Part shown: positions 18,140 through 27,437 of the stretch, piece by piece
How positions within the stretch are numbered: the stretch's first letter is position 1
Layout: every line of letters begins with the position of its first letter
Source of the DNA: Chitinophagaceae bacterium
GTDB lineage: Bacteria; Bacteroidota; Bacteroidia; Chitinophagales; Chitinophagaceae
Length of the DNA: 64,000 nt
Assembly: GCA_016708765.1 (NCBI GenBank)
Contig: JADJFD010000006.1
Coordinates: 1 to 64,000 of the forward strand
Reading direction: 5' to 3'
The notes under the pieces: generated by a model
Told to the model about the DNA's origin: nothing
The model's input: the letters and a program-made list of their open reading frames with translations, nothing else
The model's database searches: none
Program-made: the position numbers and the translations under genes

Positions 18140-18147
18140 TATTTTTG
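18140..18147 (+). promoter_or_regulatory. Putative -7 box for the TrmH-type gene (leaderless)
   Basis: TATTTTTG, then CCCG, then the ATG at 18152. This spacing places the transcription start at or beside the start codon. Confidence 0.5.
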
Positions 18148-18151
18148 CCCG

Positions 18152-18733
18152 ATGCGAAAACTGAGCATGGACGAATTGGGCCGGAAATCGGTAGAAGAGG
18201 TGAAGCAATCAGAAAAAACTCCGGTTATTGTTGTACTAGAGAATATCCGCAGTGCTTATAACATCGGCAGTGTTTTTAGAACTGCTGATGCTTTTCTGGT
18301 AGAAGCCATTTATATAATCGGCTATTCTGCTATTCCACCGCATAAAGAAATAAAAAAAACAGCCTTGGGTGCCGAAGAATCTGTTGCCTGGAAACATTTT
18401 GCTACTTCAGCAGAGGCAATTACAGAGTTAAGAGCAAATGGATATAATGTGTATGCTGTTGAGCAGGCAGAAGGAAGTTATAAGTTAAATGCTATTGGTT
18501 TTGATGACAATGAAAAAATAGCAGTGATATTTGGTAACGAAGTAACGGGAGTGGAGCAATCAACCATACAATTAACGGATGGCTGTTTAGAAATTCCACA
18601 ATTAGGAATGAAGCATTCGTTGAATATTGCGACAGCGGCGGGGGTGGTGTTGTGGGAGTTGGTAAGAGGGAGAATGCCCCTGTCCCTTCCTACGCCGATA
18701 ACATCGGGGCTAAAAGGGGAACTTGGAACATAG
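18152..18733 (+). CDS. TrmH/SpoU-family RNA 2'-O-methyltransferase
   Basis: A SPOUT methyltransferase of 193 residues. Motif 1 is ENIRSAYNIGSVFRTADAF, motif 2 VIFGNEVTGV and motif 3 IPQLGMKHSLNIATAAGVVLWE, the trefoil-knot AdoMet site. Its target nucleotide (tRNA or rRNA) cannot be told. The final 20 residues (after ELVRG) come from an inserted repeat with a CCGAT-AAC-ATCGG hairpin at 18695-18707, so the natural stop has probably been displaced. Confidence 0.9.
   Translation: MRKLSMDELGRKSVEEVKQSEKTPVIVVLENIRSAYNIGSVFRTADAFLVEAIYIIGYSAIPPHKEIKKTALGAEESVAWKHFATSAEAITELRANGYNVYAVEQAEGSYKLNAIGFDDNEKIAVIFGNEVTGVEQSTIQLTDGCLEIPQLGMKHSLNIATAAGVVLWELVRGRMPLSLPTPITSGLKGELGT
18675..18733 (+). repeat. 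Interspersed repeat forming the 3' end of the TrmH-type gene
   Basis: CCCC blocks at 18677-18680 and GGGG at 18716-18719 flank a CCGAT/ATCGG hairpin. The segment encodes a Pro/Leu/Gly-rich tail unlike the rest of the enzyme. Confidence 0.5.
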
Positions 18734-18820
18734 ATTCTTTTAACTATCTAAAATGTTTAAAGTAAAATTCTTTTTCCCTCTTTGTATTTTCTTTGCGGCT
18801 TTGCGTGAAATAAAATTGAA

Positions 18821-19732
18821 ATGAGTAAAGTAAAAAGTTATTTAAGTCTTATAAAATTTTCGCATACCATTTTTGCAATGCCTTTTGCGTTGATTGGATT
18901 TGCATTGGCTTTGTTTTCTGTTACGTCAATTGTTCCTGGTTGGCATAAAAAAATTTTTCCTCCACAATTTCCGTGGGAGTTATTAATTACTCGATTTATT
19001 TTAGTCATCCTCTGTATGATCTTTGCCCGCAGTGCTGCCATGGCATTTAATCGTTATCTCGACAGAAATATTGATGCAAAAAACCCAAGAACGGCGATAA
19101 GAGAAATTCCAAAAGGTATTATTACAGCAAAAAATGCACTGACTTTCACCATTGTCAATTGCCTATTGTTTATTGCCTGTTGTTTCTTCATTAACAAACT
19201 TTGCTTTTACTTATCACCGGTTGCATTGGCTGTTGTACTCGGTTATAGTTATACCAAACGATTTACACCTCTTTGTCATTTAATACTAGGATTAGGATTG
19301 TCATTGGCTCCAATTGGAGCATATCTCGCCGTAACAGGTCAGTTTGCTTTCTTACCAATCTTGTTTTCGATCGCTGTTATCTTTTGGGTAAGCGGTTTCG
19401 ATATTATTTATGCCTTGCAGGATGAAGAGTTTGATAAATCGCAACATTTGTATTCTATACCTGCCTGGCTTGGCAAAGCAAAAGCGTTACATATATCAGA
19501 ATTATTTCACGGATTAAGTGCGGCTGCTGTTTTTATTGCAGGAAGATATGGTGGTTTCGGCTGGTTATACTGGATTGGCGTAGCTGTATTTATTGGTATG
19601 TTGGTGTATCAGCATTCTGTTGTAAAGCCAAATGATTTACGCAGAGTAAATCTTGCATTCATGACAGCCAATGGTATCGCCTCAGTTGTTTTCGCCATCT
19701 TTGTTATTCTAGATCTGTTTATAAATATATAA
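18821..19732 (+). CDS. UbiA-family prenyltransferase (UbiA/MqnP-like)
   Basis: 303 residues with about eight or nine membrane helices. The first Asp-rich motif is NRYLDRNIDAKNPRT (residues 75-89); the second is the segment DIIYALQDEEFDKSQHLYSIP. Such enzymes attach a polyprenyl chain to an aromatic acid in quinone synthesis. Bacteroidota make menaquinone, and this subgroup is often linked to the futalosine route; that is inference, since no other men/mqn gene is in the window. Confidence 0.8.
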   Translation: MSKVKSYLSLIKFSHTIFAMPFALIGFALALFSVTSIVPGWHKKIFPPQFPWELLITRFILVILCMIFARSAAMAFNRYLDRNIDAKNPRTAIREIPKGIITAKNALTFTIVNCLLFIACCFFINKLCFYLSPVALAVVLGYSYTKRFTPLCHLILGLGLSLAPIGAYLAVTGQFAFLPILFSIAVIFWVSGFDIIYALQDEEFDKSQHLYSIPAWLGKAKALHISELFHGLSAAAVFIAGRYGGFGWLYWIGVAVFIGMLVYQHSVVKPNDLRRVNLAFMTANGIASVVFAIFVILDLFINI

Positions 19733-19749
19733 TGCAAATGAAAAACATG

Positions 19750-19785
19750 TTTCCTATTCACCATTCACTATTCACTATTCACTGC
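19750..19785 (+). repeat. ATTCACT simple repeat before ruvX
   Basis: Four imperfect tandem copies of a 7-bp unit (TTCACCA, TTCACTA, TTCACTA, TTCACTG) fill the short spacer. Confidence 0.6.
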
Positions 19786-19787
19786 TA

Positions 19788-20201
19788 ATGGCCAGAATAC
19801 TTTGTATAGACTATGGATTAAAAAGAACTGGCATTGCTGTTACTGATCCGCTGCAGATTATAGCAACAGGATTAACAACTTTGCATTCAAAAGAATTAAT
19901 TCCTTTTTTAAAAGATTATTTTATAAAAGAACAAGTAGAGTTAGTTCTCATCGGTTGGCCCACCAATTGGGACGATAGCAGCACACATGCCACACCATTG
20001 GTTGAGAAATGTATTAAGGATTTGCAAAAGAATTTTCCAGCAATGCCTGTTATAAAAGTAGATGAACGTTATACATCCAAGATGGCAAAAGCTGCAATGC
20101 TCGAAATGGGCATGAAGAAAAAAGACCGCCGTAATAAAGCATTTGTAGACGAAATAGCCGCTACCATCATGTTACAGGAATATTTGAGGGCAATTGGTTA
20201 A
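19788..20201 (+). CDS. ruvX: RuvX/YqgF Holliday-junction resolvase-like nuclease
   Basis: 137 residues of the YqgF RNase H-like fold. The first acidic strand is CIDYGLKRTGIAVTDPL (Asp7), followed by LVLIGWPTNWDDS and VDERYTSKMA with the second conserved acidic residue; a late Asp is in FVDEIAAT. The family processes 16S rRNA 5' ends in E. coli. Length is typical. Confidence 0.92.
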   Translation: MARILCIDYGLKRTGIAVTDPLQIIATGLTTLHSKELIPFLKDYFIKEQVELVLIGWPTNWDDSSTHATPLVEKCIKDLQKNFPAMPVIKVDERYTSKMAKAAMLEMGMKKKDRRNKAFVDEIAATIMLQEYLRAIG

Positions 20202-20232
20202 CTGGTTTATTGGTTAATTGGGCATCTCACGG

Positions 20233-20240
20233 TAAATTTG
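20233..20240 (+). promoter_or_regulatory. Putative -7 box for def
   Basis: TAAATTTG matches TAnnTTTG 50 nt before the def start. It follows a TTATTGGTTAATTGG repeat (20203-20220). Confidence 0.45.
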
Positions 20241-20289
20241 CCAAAATTTATTGTAATCGTAAATCTAAAATCCCAAATCTAAAATTAAA

Positions 20290-20868
20290 ATGATTCTTCC
20301 GATTGTTGCATATGGTAATCCAGTACTTAGAAAAGTTGCTGATTCGATTTCTGCTGATTATCCCAAGTTAGAAAAACTACTGGAAGATATGTGGGAAACC
20401 ATGTATGAAAGCAGTGGAGTAGGCCTTGCAGCTCCTCAAATAAATAAACCAATTCGTTTGTTTATTATTGATACAGCCCAAATGTTTGAGAATATGAATG
20501 AGGATGAAAGAAAAGAATTTGATGATTCCCCTGGCGATAAATTGGTTTTCATCAATGCACAGATTGATGAGCTGGCTGGTGATGAATGGGCTTATAATGA
20601 AGGCTGTTTAAGTATTCCCAAGATCAGAGAAGATATTTATAGACAAGAGAGTGTCACTATAACTTTTGATGATGAAAATTTTCAATCACATACCCGAACC
20701 TTTACCGGTCTTACTGCAAGAGTAATCCTACATGAGTACGATCATATTGAAGGAAAACTATTCATTGATTACATTTCTTTGCTCAAAAGAAAATTAATGA
20801 AAGGCAAACTAAACGATATTACAAAAGGTAAAGTGTCTGTTGATTATAAAATGGCTTTTCCCGGTTAA
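20290..20868 (+). CDS. def: Peptide deformylase
   Basis: Removes formyl groups from new proteins, the partner activity to initiator tRNA-fMet and methionine aminopeptidase (both in this window). All three motifs are present: GVGLAAPQI (near residue 43), EGCLSIP with the metal-binding Cys (near 107), and HEYDH (near 150) with two metal-binding His and the catalytic Glu. 192 residues is usual for Bacteroidota. Confidence 0.97.
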   Translation: MILPIVAYGNPVLRKVADSISADYPKLEKLLEDMWETMYESSGVGLAAPQINKPIRLFIIDTAQMFENMNEDERKEFDDSPGDKLVFINAQIDELAGDEWAYNEGCLSIPKIREDIYRQESVTITFDDENFQSHTRTFTGLTARVILHEYDHIEGKLFIDYISLLKRKLMKGKLNDITKGKVSVDYKMAFPG

Positions 20869-21218
20869 CCAGCATAGTTTGATGAATTAATTAATGTTTA
20901 AACTTTCTTATTTTGTTTTATCATCAGCAAAAAACCGCAGAATTCCCTAATACCCTTTATTCTAATCCGTTAGTTTTTTAAAGCTCTAATCATAATCTAT
21001 ATAGGTTTAGTTTTTTGTGATCTTATAGATTAAATATCTGCCATCTCATTTTCATATTAAAAAAAATTAATTTGTATTAGTGTTTTGTTTTCTCTAAATT
21101 GCTTTCAATTACAAGTATTTAATTTCACTTGGTTAATCTCTCTCTTTAGCAGCACCACTATCCTTACAACAGCCTTTCGTTAGTCTGCCCTGCATTTTAT
21201 AACCATAAACCTAAGCTT
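20869..21218. other. 350-bp AT-rich spacer without a gene
   Basis: No coding frame, strong hairpin terminator or clear TTTG/TAnnTTTG promoter pair is evident. It separates def from the exported-protein gene. Confidence 0.5.
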
Positions 21219-21806
21219 ATGAGTAAAAGAATTACTCTGTCCTGCCTTGCCGTGATGCTGGCCATCTCGTTTTGTAAAGCACAGGTTCCTTCCCTTTCTC
21301 CCTTTAACGGTGTAGTGCCAGCGGTATTTAATACTGCCGGTGGAACATATGACAATGCGTTGTCGTATTACCGTTATGAGTGGAGTTTTGGAGAGATGGT
21401 GCTGGTACAGGCCTTTGCGCCGCCGGACAGTTCTATCCTCGTTACCCAAGGTGTGTTACAACCTTGTACTGACAAACTCGGTGTATCACCTTACACTGTG
21501 TTATTCGAAAAAGGCGATTACAAATTATTTCCCAACCCCACAGCCGGTCCTTTCGAAGTGGACTTCTTTGTGAAGACACCCGGCTTTATGAGTCTGCAAC
21601 TAATTAACACGATGGGTCAGATACTGGAAACAAGAAGCTATCATTACGATGGCTGTTGCCGTATCGAACTGTTTGACCTTACCCGTTATCCCAACGGCTT
21701 ATACTTTGTGGTGGCAGACTTAAAACCGGATACTAACCGGCCGGGAGATAATCTACAAGTAATTCGCCATAGCGGATTAAAGGTGATAAAACTGGATCAG
21801 AAATAA
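21219..21806 (+). CDS. Exported protein with T9SS C-terminal sorting domain
   Basis: 195 residues: a signal peptide (cut after FCKAQ), a short body resembling the start of gliding-motility-type exported proteins (YRYEWSFGEMVLVQAF, then VTQGVLQP), and a T9SS type A domain beginning LFPNPTAGPFEVDF with an LTRYPNGLYFVV strand near the end. Exported to the cell surface by T9SS. It lies directly upstream of the fibre-like gene, 33 nt away, and may share its transcript. Confidence 0.8.
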   Translation: MSKRITLSCLAVMLAISFCKAQVPSLSPFNGVVPAVFNTAGGTYDNALSYYRYEWSFGEMVLVQAFAPPDSSILVTQGVLQPCTDKLGVSPYTVLFEKGDYKLFPNPTAGPFEVDFFVKTPGFMSLQLINTMGQILETRSYHYDGCCRIELFDLTRYPNGLYFVVADLKPDTNRPGDNLQVIRHSGLKVIKLDQK

Positions 21807-21839
21807 AAACCAACATCAAAACTCAAAAAAATAACCACA

Positions 21840-22269
21840 TGAAAAGATTTTATTATTAATGACGATGGTGCTGCTGCTAACAGCCGAAGGCTTTAGCCAG
21901 GCACCGGGCATCTTAAACTACCAGGGTGTTGCCCGCAATAGTGTAGGCAATGTATTGGTAAATCAAAACATCTCGTTGCGACTAACCATAAGAAACCTGA
22001 CAGCAGCTGGAGCAGTAGTGTATCAGGAATCAAGAGCAGTAACGACCAATCCGTTTGGCTTGTTCAATGTACAGTTGGGCAGCCCTGGCGCCAGTGGAGT
22101 AACTGGTACCATACCTGGTGTAAACTGGGCAGTAGGAGCTAAGTTTATTCAGGTAGAAATAGATCCCAACGGCGGTTCAAGTTTTATTAATATAGGTACA
22201 GCCCAATTAGCTAGTGTACCTTATTCCCTGTTTGCCACAACAGCAGGGGGATTTGATATTGCCGTTTAA
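21840..22269 (+). CDS. Fibre-like exported protein, N-terminal part
   Basis: The start ATG 21840 opens a signal peptide that is out of frame with the rest by one base near 21850; the open frame itself begins at 21859. After the peptide (GFSQ) comes the Bacteroidota module APGILNYQGVARNSVGNVL with TTNPFGLFNVQLG, frequent at the N terminus of large surface proteins. The frame breaks at a five-G run (22246-22250), beyond which the next frame reads DLILPFNKTQNDNGTLFKIT. Confidence 0.7.
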
Positions 22270-23005
22270 TAAAACACAGAATGATAATGGAACATTATTT
22301 AAGATTACAAATAGCGGAACCAACTCTGGCAGCACAGCCCTGGAAGGTTTAACCAATTCCACAGCCGGCAGTGCCAATGCGATCATAGGAACAGTAACTT
22401 CAGCATCACCTGGTGGTTTTTCTGCTGGTGTACGAGGTATCAATAACGGAACAGGCGGATCAGGCATAGGTGTATATGGTAGCCAGGCAGGTAGTGGCTG
22501 TGGAGTGTATGGTAATACGCCAAGTGGTATAGGTGTGTACGGTAATACCACTTCAGGTATTGGTTTAAGTGGTAACTCTACATCTGGTGCAGGTGTATTT
22601 GGACAAAGTAATACAGGTGTAGCTGGTACCTTCACTATTACCAATGCAGCCAGTACGGCAGACGCCTTACAGGCAAATACAACAGGTACGGGTTGGGCAG
22701 CTACCATAACCAGTAGCAATGCCACACCAAGAGCATTAAGAACAACGGGTGGTTTACGGTTTACGGGAATTGGTGAAGCCAATAACTTTATTTTAAAATC
22801 AGACGCTACTGGCAATGCCACATGGGTTGATCCTGCTGTTCTTATTCCAGGAGCTTTTTTATGGACAAGAGTTGGAACTAATCTTTGGAATACAAATCTT
22901 GGTGATAATGTAGGCGTTGGCACAAATGCCCCAGCCTATCGTTTTGATGTTGAGCATGGTGGAGCAACCGGTATCCGCAGTAAATCAACTGCTACTTTTC
23001 TGTAG
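22250..23005 (+). CDS. Fibre-like exported protein, middle part
   Basis: Gly/Thr/Ser/Asn-rich sequence with short repeats (SGIGVYGNTTSGIGLSG), as in trimeric fibre shafts, then the first of the long repeats (DVEHGGATGIRSKSTATF). It ends at a T-run deletion: this copy has ACTTTTCTG, whereas the homologous copy at 23508-23516 has one more T and stays open. Part of one gene spanning 21840-25239. Confidence 0.7.
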   Translation, partial: DLILPFNKTQNDNGTLFKITNSGTNSGSTALEGLTNSTAGSANAIIGTVTSASPGGFSAGVRGINNGTGGSGIGVYGSQAGSGCGVYGNTPSGIGVYGNTTSGIGLSGNSTSGAGVFGQSNTGVAGTFTITNAASTADALQANTTGTGWAATITSSNATPRALRTTGGLRFTGIGEANNFILKSDATGNATWVDPAVLIPGAFLWTRVGTNLWNTNLGDNVGVGTNAPAYRFDVEHGGATGIRSKSTATFL

Positions 23006-25239
23006 TTGATATCGATGCCGCCAATGGTGATGCAGCTTTACGTTTCCAGAAAGCCGGTGCAGGTCAATGGAATACCCGCAATCGTCCTGCTGATGATTAC
23101 TATGAAATCTTTGAATTAGGTGGTGGCGGAAGCCGCATGGTTATCCAGGATGGAACCGGTAATGTGGGCATTGGTGCTACAGTTTCTCCTTCCTATAAAT
23201 TAGATGTAGAGCATGGCGGTACAACAGGTATCCGCAGCCGCTCTACTTCTTCTTTCTCTGTAGTAGATATTGACGCTGCAAATGGTGATGCTGCTTTGCG
23301 TTATCAAAATGCAGGAATTACAATGTGGAATGTGCGTAATGCTCCGGGTACGAACGATTACCAGATCGTCAGGAACAATAGTTTACCCGCAAATGTTACC
23401 ATTAACAATGGTAGCGGCTTTGTAGGTATCGTAGAAACAGCACCTGCTTATCAATTGGATGTACAGAATTCAGGTGCCAACGGTATCCGAAGCAGATCAA
23501 CTGCTACTTTTTCTGTAGTTGATATCGATGCTGCTAATGGAGATGCAGCGTTACGTTTCCAGAAAGCCGGTGCAGGTCAGTGGAATACCCGTAACCGCCC
23601 TGCTGATGATTACTACGAAATTTTTGAATTAGGAGGTGGCGGAAGCCGTTTTGTAATACAGGATGCTTCTGGTTTTGTAGGTATTGGCGGCCCTGGCGCT
23701 ACAACATCTCCTGCTTATCAGTTAGATGTTGAGCATGGTGGAGCAACCGGTATCCGTAGTAAATCAACCGGTACTTTTTCTGTGGTTGATATAGATGCTG
23801 CCAATGGCGATGCTGCTTTGCGTTTCCAGAAAGCCGGAGCCGGCCAGTGGAACATGCGTAACCGCCCTGCTGATGATTATTTAGAAATTTTTGAATTAGG
23901 TGGTGGCGGAAGCCGCATGGTTATTCAAGATGGTAGTGGTAACGTTGGTATCGGTGAAACAACCAACCCTACTTATAAATTAGATGTATTACATGGTGGT
24001 GCAACGGGGCTGCGTGTTCGTTCAAGCGGTACTTTCTCTATAATTGATATTGATGGTGCAAATGGCGATGCTGCTTTACGTTTTGCTAACGCAGGTGTTA
24101 ACCAATGGAATATGCGTAACGAACCCGGTACCGACAATCTTCAGATTTTTGAACTTGGCGGCGGTGGTGAGAGAATGAGTATTCAAAATGGATCAGGTAA
24201 CGTAGCTATAGGAGGTTCAACTGGTTCATACAGATTAGATGTATTACATGGTGGTGCAACCGGTCTCCGTGTTCAGTCAAGCTCTACTTTCTCAATTATT
24301 GATATTGATGGTAGTAATGGTGATGCTGCTTTACGTTTTGCAAGAACTGGCGTTAACCAATGGAATACCCGTAACAATCCAGGTACTGATGACTACCAGA
24401 TTTTTGAACTTGGCGGCGGCGGTGAAAGAATGCGAATTGAAAATACTACGGGCAATGTAGTGGTAAGCCAAGATTTTACTGTTGTAGGTGTAAAGGCCTT
24501 TACAATGGATCATCCTTTAGATCCTGCCAACAAATTACTTCGCCATGCTGCTGCTGAAAGCAATGAAGTAATTAATTTTTACAGTGGTAATGTAACTACA
24601 GATGCCAGTGGTAAAGCAGTTGTTACTCTTCCTGATTATTATGAAGCATTAAATAAAGATTCCCGTTATCAATTAACAGTTATCGGTTCTTTTGCACAGG
24701 CAATAATCAGCAAAGAAGTAAATAATAATAAATTTGAGATTGCAACCAGCACTCCCAATGTAAAAGTTAGCTGGGAAGTAAAAGGTGTTCGTAATGATGC
24801 CCGTATGAAACAGCATCCTTTTGTGGCGGAAGAAATCAAAACTGGTGCACAAAAAGGCAAATATTGGGATCCTGCATCTCACAATCAGCCCGAAAGTATG
24901 AGTGTAAGCTATGATAAGAGTATTGAATCTTCACTTAACTCTACTCCAAAAGAAACAAACAAAGTTGCCAGTGCTACTAGTGGCGGTAGTCTTGATCAAC
25001 ATAAGGTTGTTCCACCTGCTGCAAAATCAACTGATAATAGTGGAAGCGTAGAAAATACACCTGTTGCTAAGCCAACTAATAAAGTTGCAGATAAAAGCGG
25101 CAGTGTAGAAGATGTACCTGCAGTTAAAAAGGAGGCCAAACCAACTCCGGCAACTAAAGGTGGAAGTCTTGATGAAATGCCTAAACCTGTAGAAAATAAG
25201 AAAGTTACAGTTGATCCGGGTAGTACAAAGACAGAATAA
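23006..25239 (+). CDS. Fibre-like exported protein, repeat region and C-terminal domain
   Basis: It continues the frame after 23005. It contains tandem repeats of about 85 residues, each with LDVEHGG..G.RS, FSVVDIDAANGDAALRF, QWN.RN and FELGGGGSR; six unit starts lie near 22945, 23203, 23458, 23723, 23983 and 24237. Next is a conserved beta domain (AFTMDHPLDPANKLLRHAA to VSWEVKGVRNDAR), often seen at the end of such bacterial proteins, and a low-complexity Lys/Pro/Ser tail. No T9SS sorting motif is visible. A surface or adhesin-like role is inferred. Confidence 0.75.
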
Positions 25240-25266
25240 TTTGTCACTAATATCATTTAATTTATT

Positions 25267-25304
25267 AGAGGTTGTTCCAAAATCGGGACAACCTCTATTC
25301 TTTT
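25267..25304 (+). terminator. Terminator after the fibre gene
   Basis: AGAGGTTGT (25267-25275) pairs with 25288-25296, followed by a T-rich tail. Confidence 0.75.
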
Positions 25305-25457
25305 ATAACAGATTTAAATGTGGAACATTGCTTGTTTCAAATCAGAAAATGGCTTTTTCCCTAATTATAAATGTTTCACTCCTTATTCATCCTTCTTTGA
25401 TATTCCTTTAGTATTCTCTAGCTTCTTAAAGTATGTTTACTTAATGAAAAACAAATA

Positions 25458-26171
25458 CTACTTGGGTTTAGCCGGGGGCTTGGCATCACCTTTCAAGCTC
25501 TTTTCACAAGCTTCCAAATTCTGCTTGGCGCCTGCAAATTCAGGAAACAATTTTATCGCTCCTTCGAAGCTTGCCTTGGCGGCTGCATAATTCTTCACAT
25601 CCATTTGCAACACACCTATCAAGTTGGCAGCAGCTGCATTTACCGGTACAGCCTGTGTAGCACCGTTAGTAGAGGCGAAATTCACACCAATTCTTTTGCT
25701 ACTAGTGTCAGCTAAAATAGCTTTGGCAGACTGCTCACATTCTCCGGTTCTTTTTAACTGGTATTGGCCTACCGCCATTTTGTAAATATGATAAGGGTTT
25801 TTTGTTTTGGGAACTACTTGTTCATAAAGGGTAACAGCTGTTTTAGGATCACCCAATTCATCGTAGCATTCAGCACTGCGGGCCATTGCACTCACATTTT
25901 CAGGTTGAGCTTTGTACACTTCTTCACCAAGTAGCAATGCACTGTAATAATTTTTTACAGAAAAATACAACATTGATAAAGTGTCTTTATAGTTTAGACT
26001 GTTATCTATTGCAAGATAGCCATGCAATGCATTGATAGAAGCACTCACATCATTATAGGCAAGTCCTTGGTCGTATATTTTTAGGTAATGTTTTTTTAGA
26101 GCTTCATTATCCTGTGCCATTGCTACATTAGTGGCAAGTATTAATAAAAGGATTGGCAAAATTTTCTTCAT
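25458..26171 (-). CDS. Periplasmic TPR protein
   Basis: 237 residues with a Sec signal peptide (MKKILPILLLILATNVAMAQ) and helical TPR-like repeats: SALLLGEEVYKAQPENVSAM, ECYDELGDPKTAVTLYEQVV and a last unit NYAAAKASFEGAIKLFPEFA. The Ala/Pro/Lys tail is short. A protein-protein scaffold in the periplasm is likely; no partner is indicated by the neighbours. Confidence 0.75.
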   Translation of the reverse strand: MKKILPILLLILATNVAMAQDNEALKKHYLKIYDQGLAYNDVSASINALHGYLAIDNSLNYKDTLSMLYFSVKNYYSALLLGEEVYKAQPENVSAMARSAECYDELGDPKTAVTLYEQVVPKTKNPYHIYKMAVGQYQLKRTGECEQSAKAILADTSSKRIGVNFASTNGATQAVPVNAAAANLIGVLQMDVKNYAAAKASFEGAIKLFPEFAGAKQNLEACEKSLKGDAKPPAKPK

Positions 26172-26329
26172 TGTTTAAGTTTTAATGGGGAATAAAAATA
26201 AGGTTTCACAGCCGGAAAGTAAAACATTCGGCTATCAAAATAGGCTGTATTTAGACCGACGATTTATTATCACTATTCGTTGGATGAATTATTAAAAATT
26301 ATACAAAAGCAACTTTAAATATGTAATGA

Positions 26330-27388
26330 TTATAGCTCCGCTTTCTGCTTCCCGTATTTTCTCCATTTTTCAATTACTTTTTCTATGTCTTCTGGTAATG
26401 GTGCATCAAAGAACATTTCTTTTCCGGTGGTTGGATGTATAAAGCCCAATGTTTTTGCATGGAGGGCCTGCCGCTGGCAAATTTTAAAACAATTGTCTAC
26501 AAATTGCTTGTATTTAGTATAGACTGTTCCTTTTACGATTTTATCTCCACCATAAAAATCGTCATTAAATAATGGATGGCCCATGTGTTTCATATGCACT
26601 CTTATCTGGTGAGTTCTGCCGGTTTCTAACACACATTGTACTAATGTAACATAGCCGAAACGTTCCAACACATTGTAATGTGTAGTTGCTTCTTTACCAT
26701 GTTCACCATCTGGGTAGGCTTCAAATAATTTGCGGAAGCGTTGATTGCGTCCCACATGGGCAACAATAGTTCCTTCATCTTTTTCAACATCACCCCAAGC
26801 TAAGGCCACATATTTTCTGCTGATACTATGATCAAAAAATTGCTTTGCTAAATGTCGCATAGCCACATCGGTTTTTGCCAGTACCAATAATCCGCTGGTG
26901 TTTTTATCAATCCGATGTACTAATCCAAATCTAGGCAACACATCATCTGTCAGTTCAGGATTTTTTTGTTGTAAATAATAAGCTACGCCGTTTAATAAAG
27001 TGCCATTGTGATTTCCACTTCCAGGATGCACTACCATGCCTGCTGGTTTATTAATAATCATCAGGTCATCATCTTCATACACAATGTTCAGCTCCATTTT
27101 TTCTGGCACCAAATCGGTTTGTTCAGGGCTCATATCCGAATAGATCACTATTGAATCCAGCGGCTTTATTTTATAGTTAGACTTTACTTCTTTGCCATTT
27201 ACTTGCACCATACCCATAGCAATGGCCCGTTGCAATTTATTCCTCGTGGCGTTTTCAATGCGCTGCATCAGGAACTTATCAATTCTCAATGCATCTTGTC
27301 CTTTATCTATAGTGATGGCAAAGCGTTCAAAAAGTTCGTCGTTACTTTCTGTATTTTCGGATTCAATATCTTTCAAATCGTCGGTCAT
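26330..27388 (-). CDS. rluD: RluD-type 23S rRNA pseudouridine synthase
   Basis: 352 residues from ATG 27388. An S4 RNA-binding domain (RIDKFLMQRIENATRNKLQRA) precedes the RluA-type catalytic domain. HRIDKNTSGLLVLAK contains the catalytic Asp, with INKPAGMVVHPG before it and TGRTHQIRVHMKHMGHPL after it. RluD modifies helix 69 of 23S rRNA; RluC or RluB paralogues cannot be excluded by eye. The upstream frame extension to 27457 is rejected because a -7 box lies 6 nt before ATG 27388. Confidence 0.9.
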   Translation of the reverse strand: MTDDLKDIESENTESNDELFERFAITIDKGQDALRIDKFLMQRIENATRNKLQRAIAMGMVQVNGKEVKSNYKIKPLDSIVIYSDMSPEQTDLVPEKMELNIVYEDDDLMIINKPAGMVVHPGSGNHNGTLLNGVAYYLQQKNPELTDDVLPRFGLVHRIDKNTSGLLVLAKTDVAMRHLAKQFFDHSISRKYVALAWGDVEKDEGTIVAHVGRNQRFRKLFEAYPDGEHGKEATTHYNVLERFGYVTLVQCVLETGRTHQIRVHMKHMGHPLFNDDFYGGDKIVKGTVYTKYKQFVDNCFKICQRQALHAKTLGFIHPTTGKEMFFDAPLPEDIEKVIEKWRKYGKQKAEL

Positions 27389-27394
27389 AGTGGG

Positions 27395-27402
27395 CAAAGG
27401 TA
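27395..27402 (-). promoter_or_regulatory. Putative -7 box for the rluD-type gene (leaderless)
   Basis: Minus-strand TACCTTTG, then six bases, then ATG 27388. It lies back-to-back with the lipB promoter. Confidence 0.5.
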
Positions 27403-27421
27403 ATGGTTGAAGTTTTGTTGG

Positions 27422-27429
27422 TAAATTTG
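27422..27429 (+). promoter_or_regulatory. Putative -7 box for lipB (leaderless)
   Basis: TAAATTTG with 8 nt to the lipB ATG at 27438. The two divergent -7 boxes are only 19 nt apart, so the promoters must overlap. Confidence 0.5.
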
Positions 27430-27437
27430 CTTTTGAA

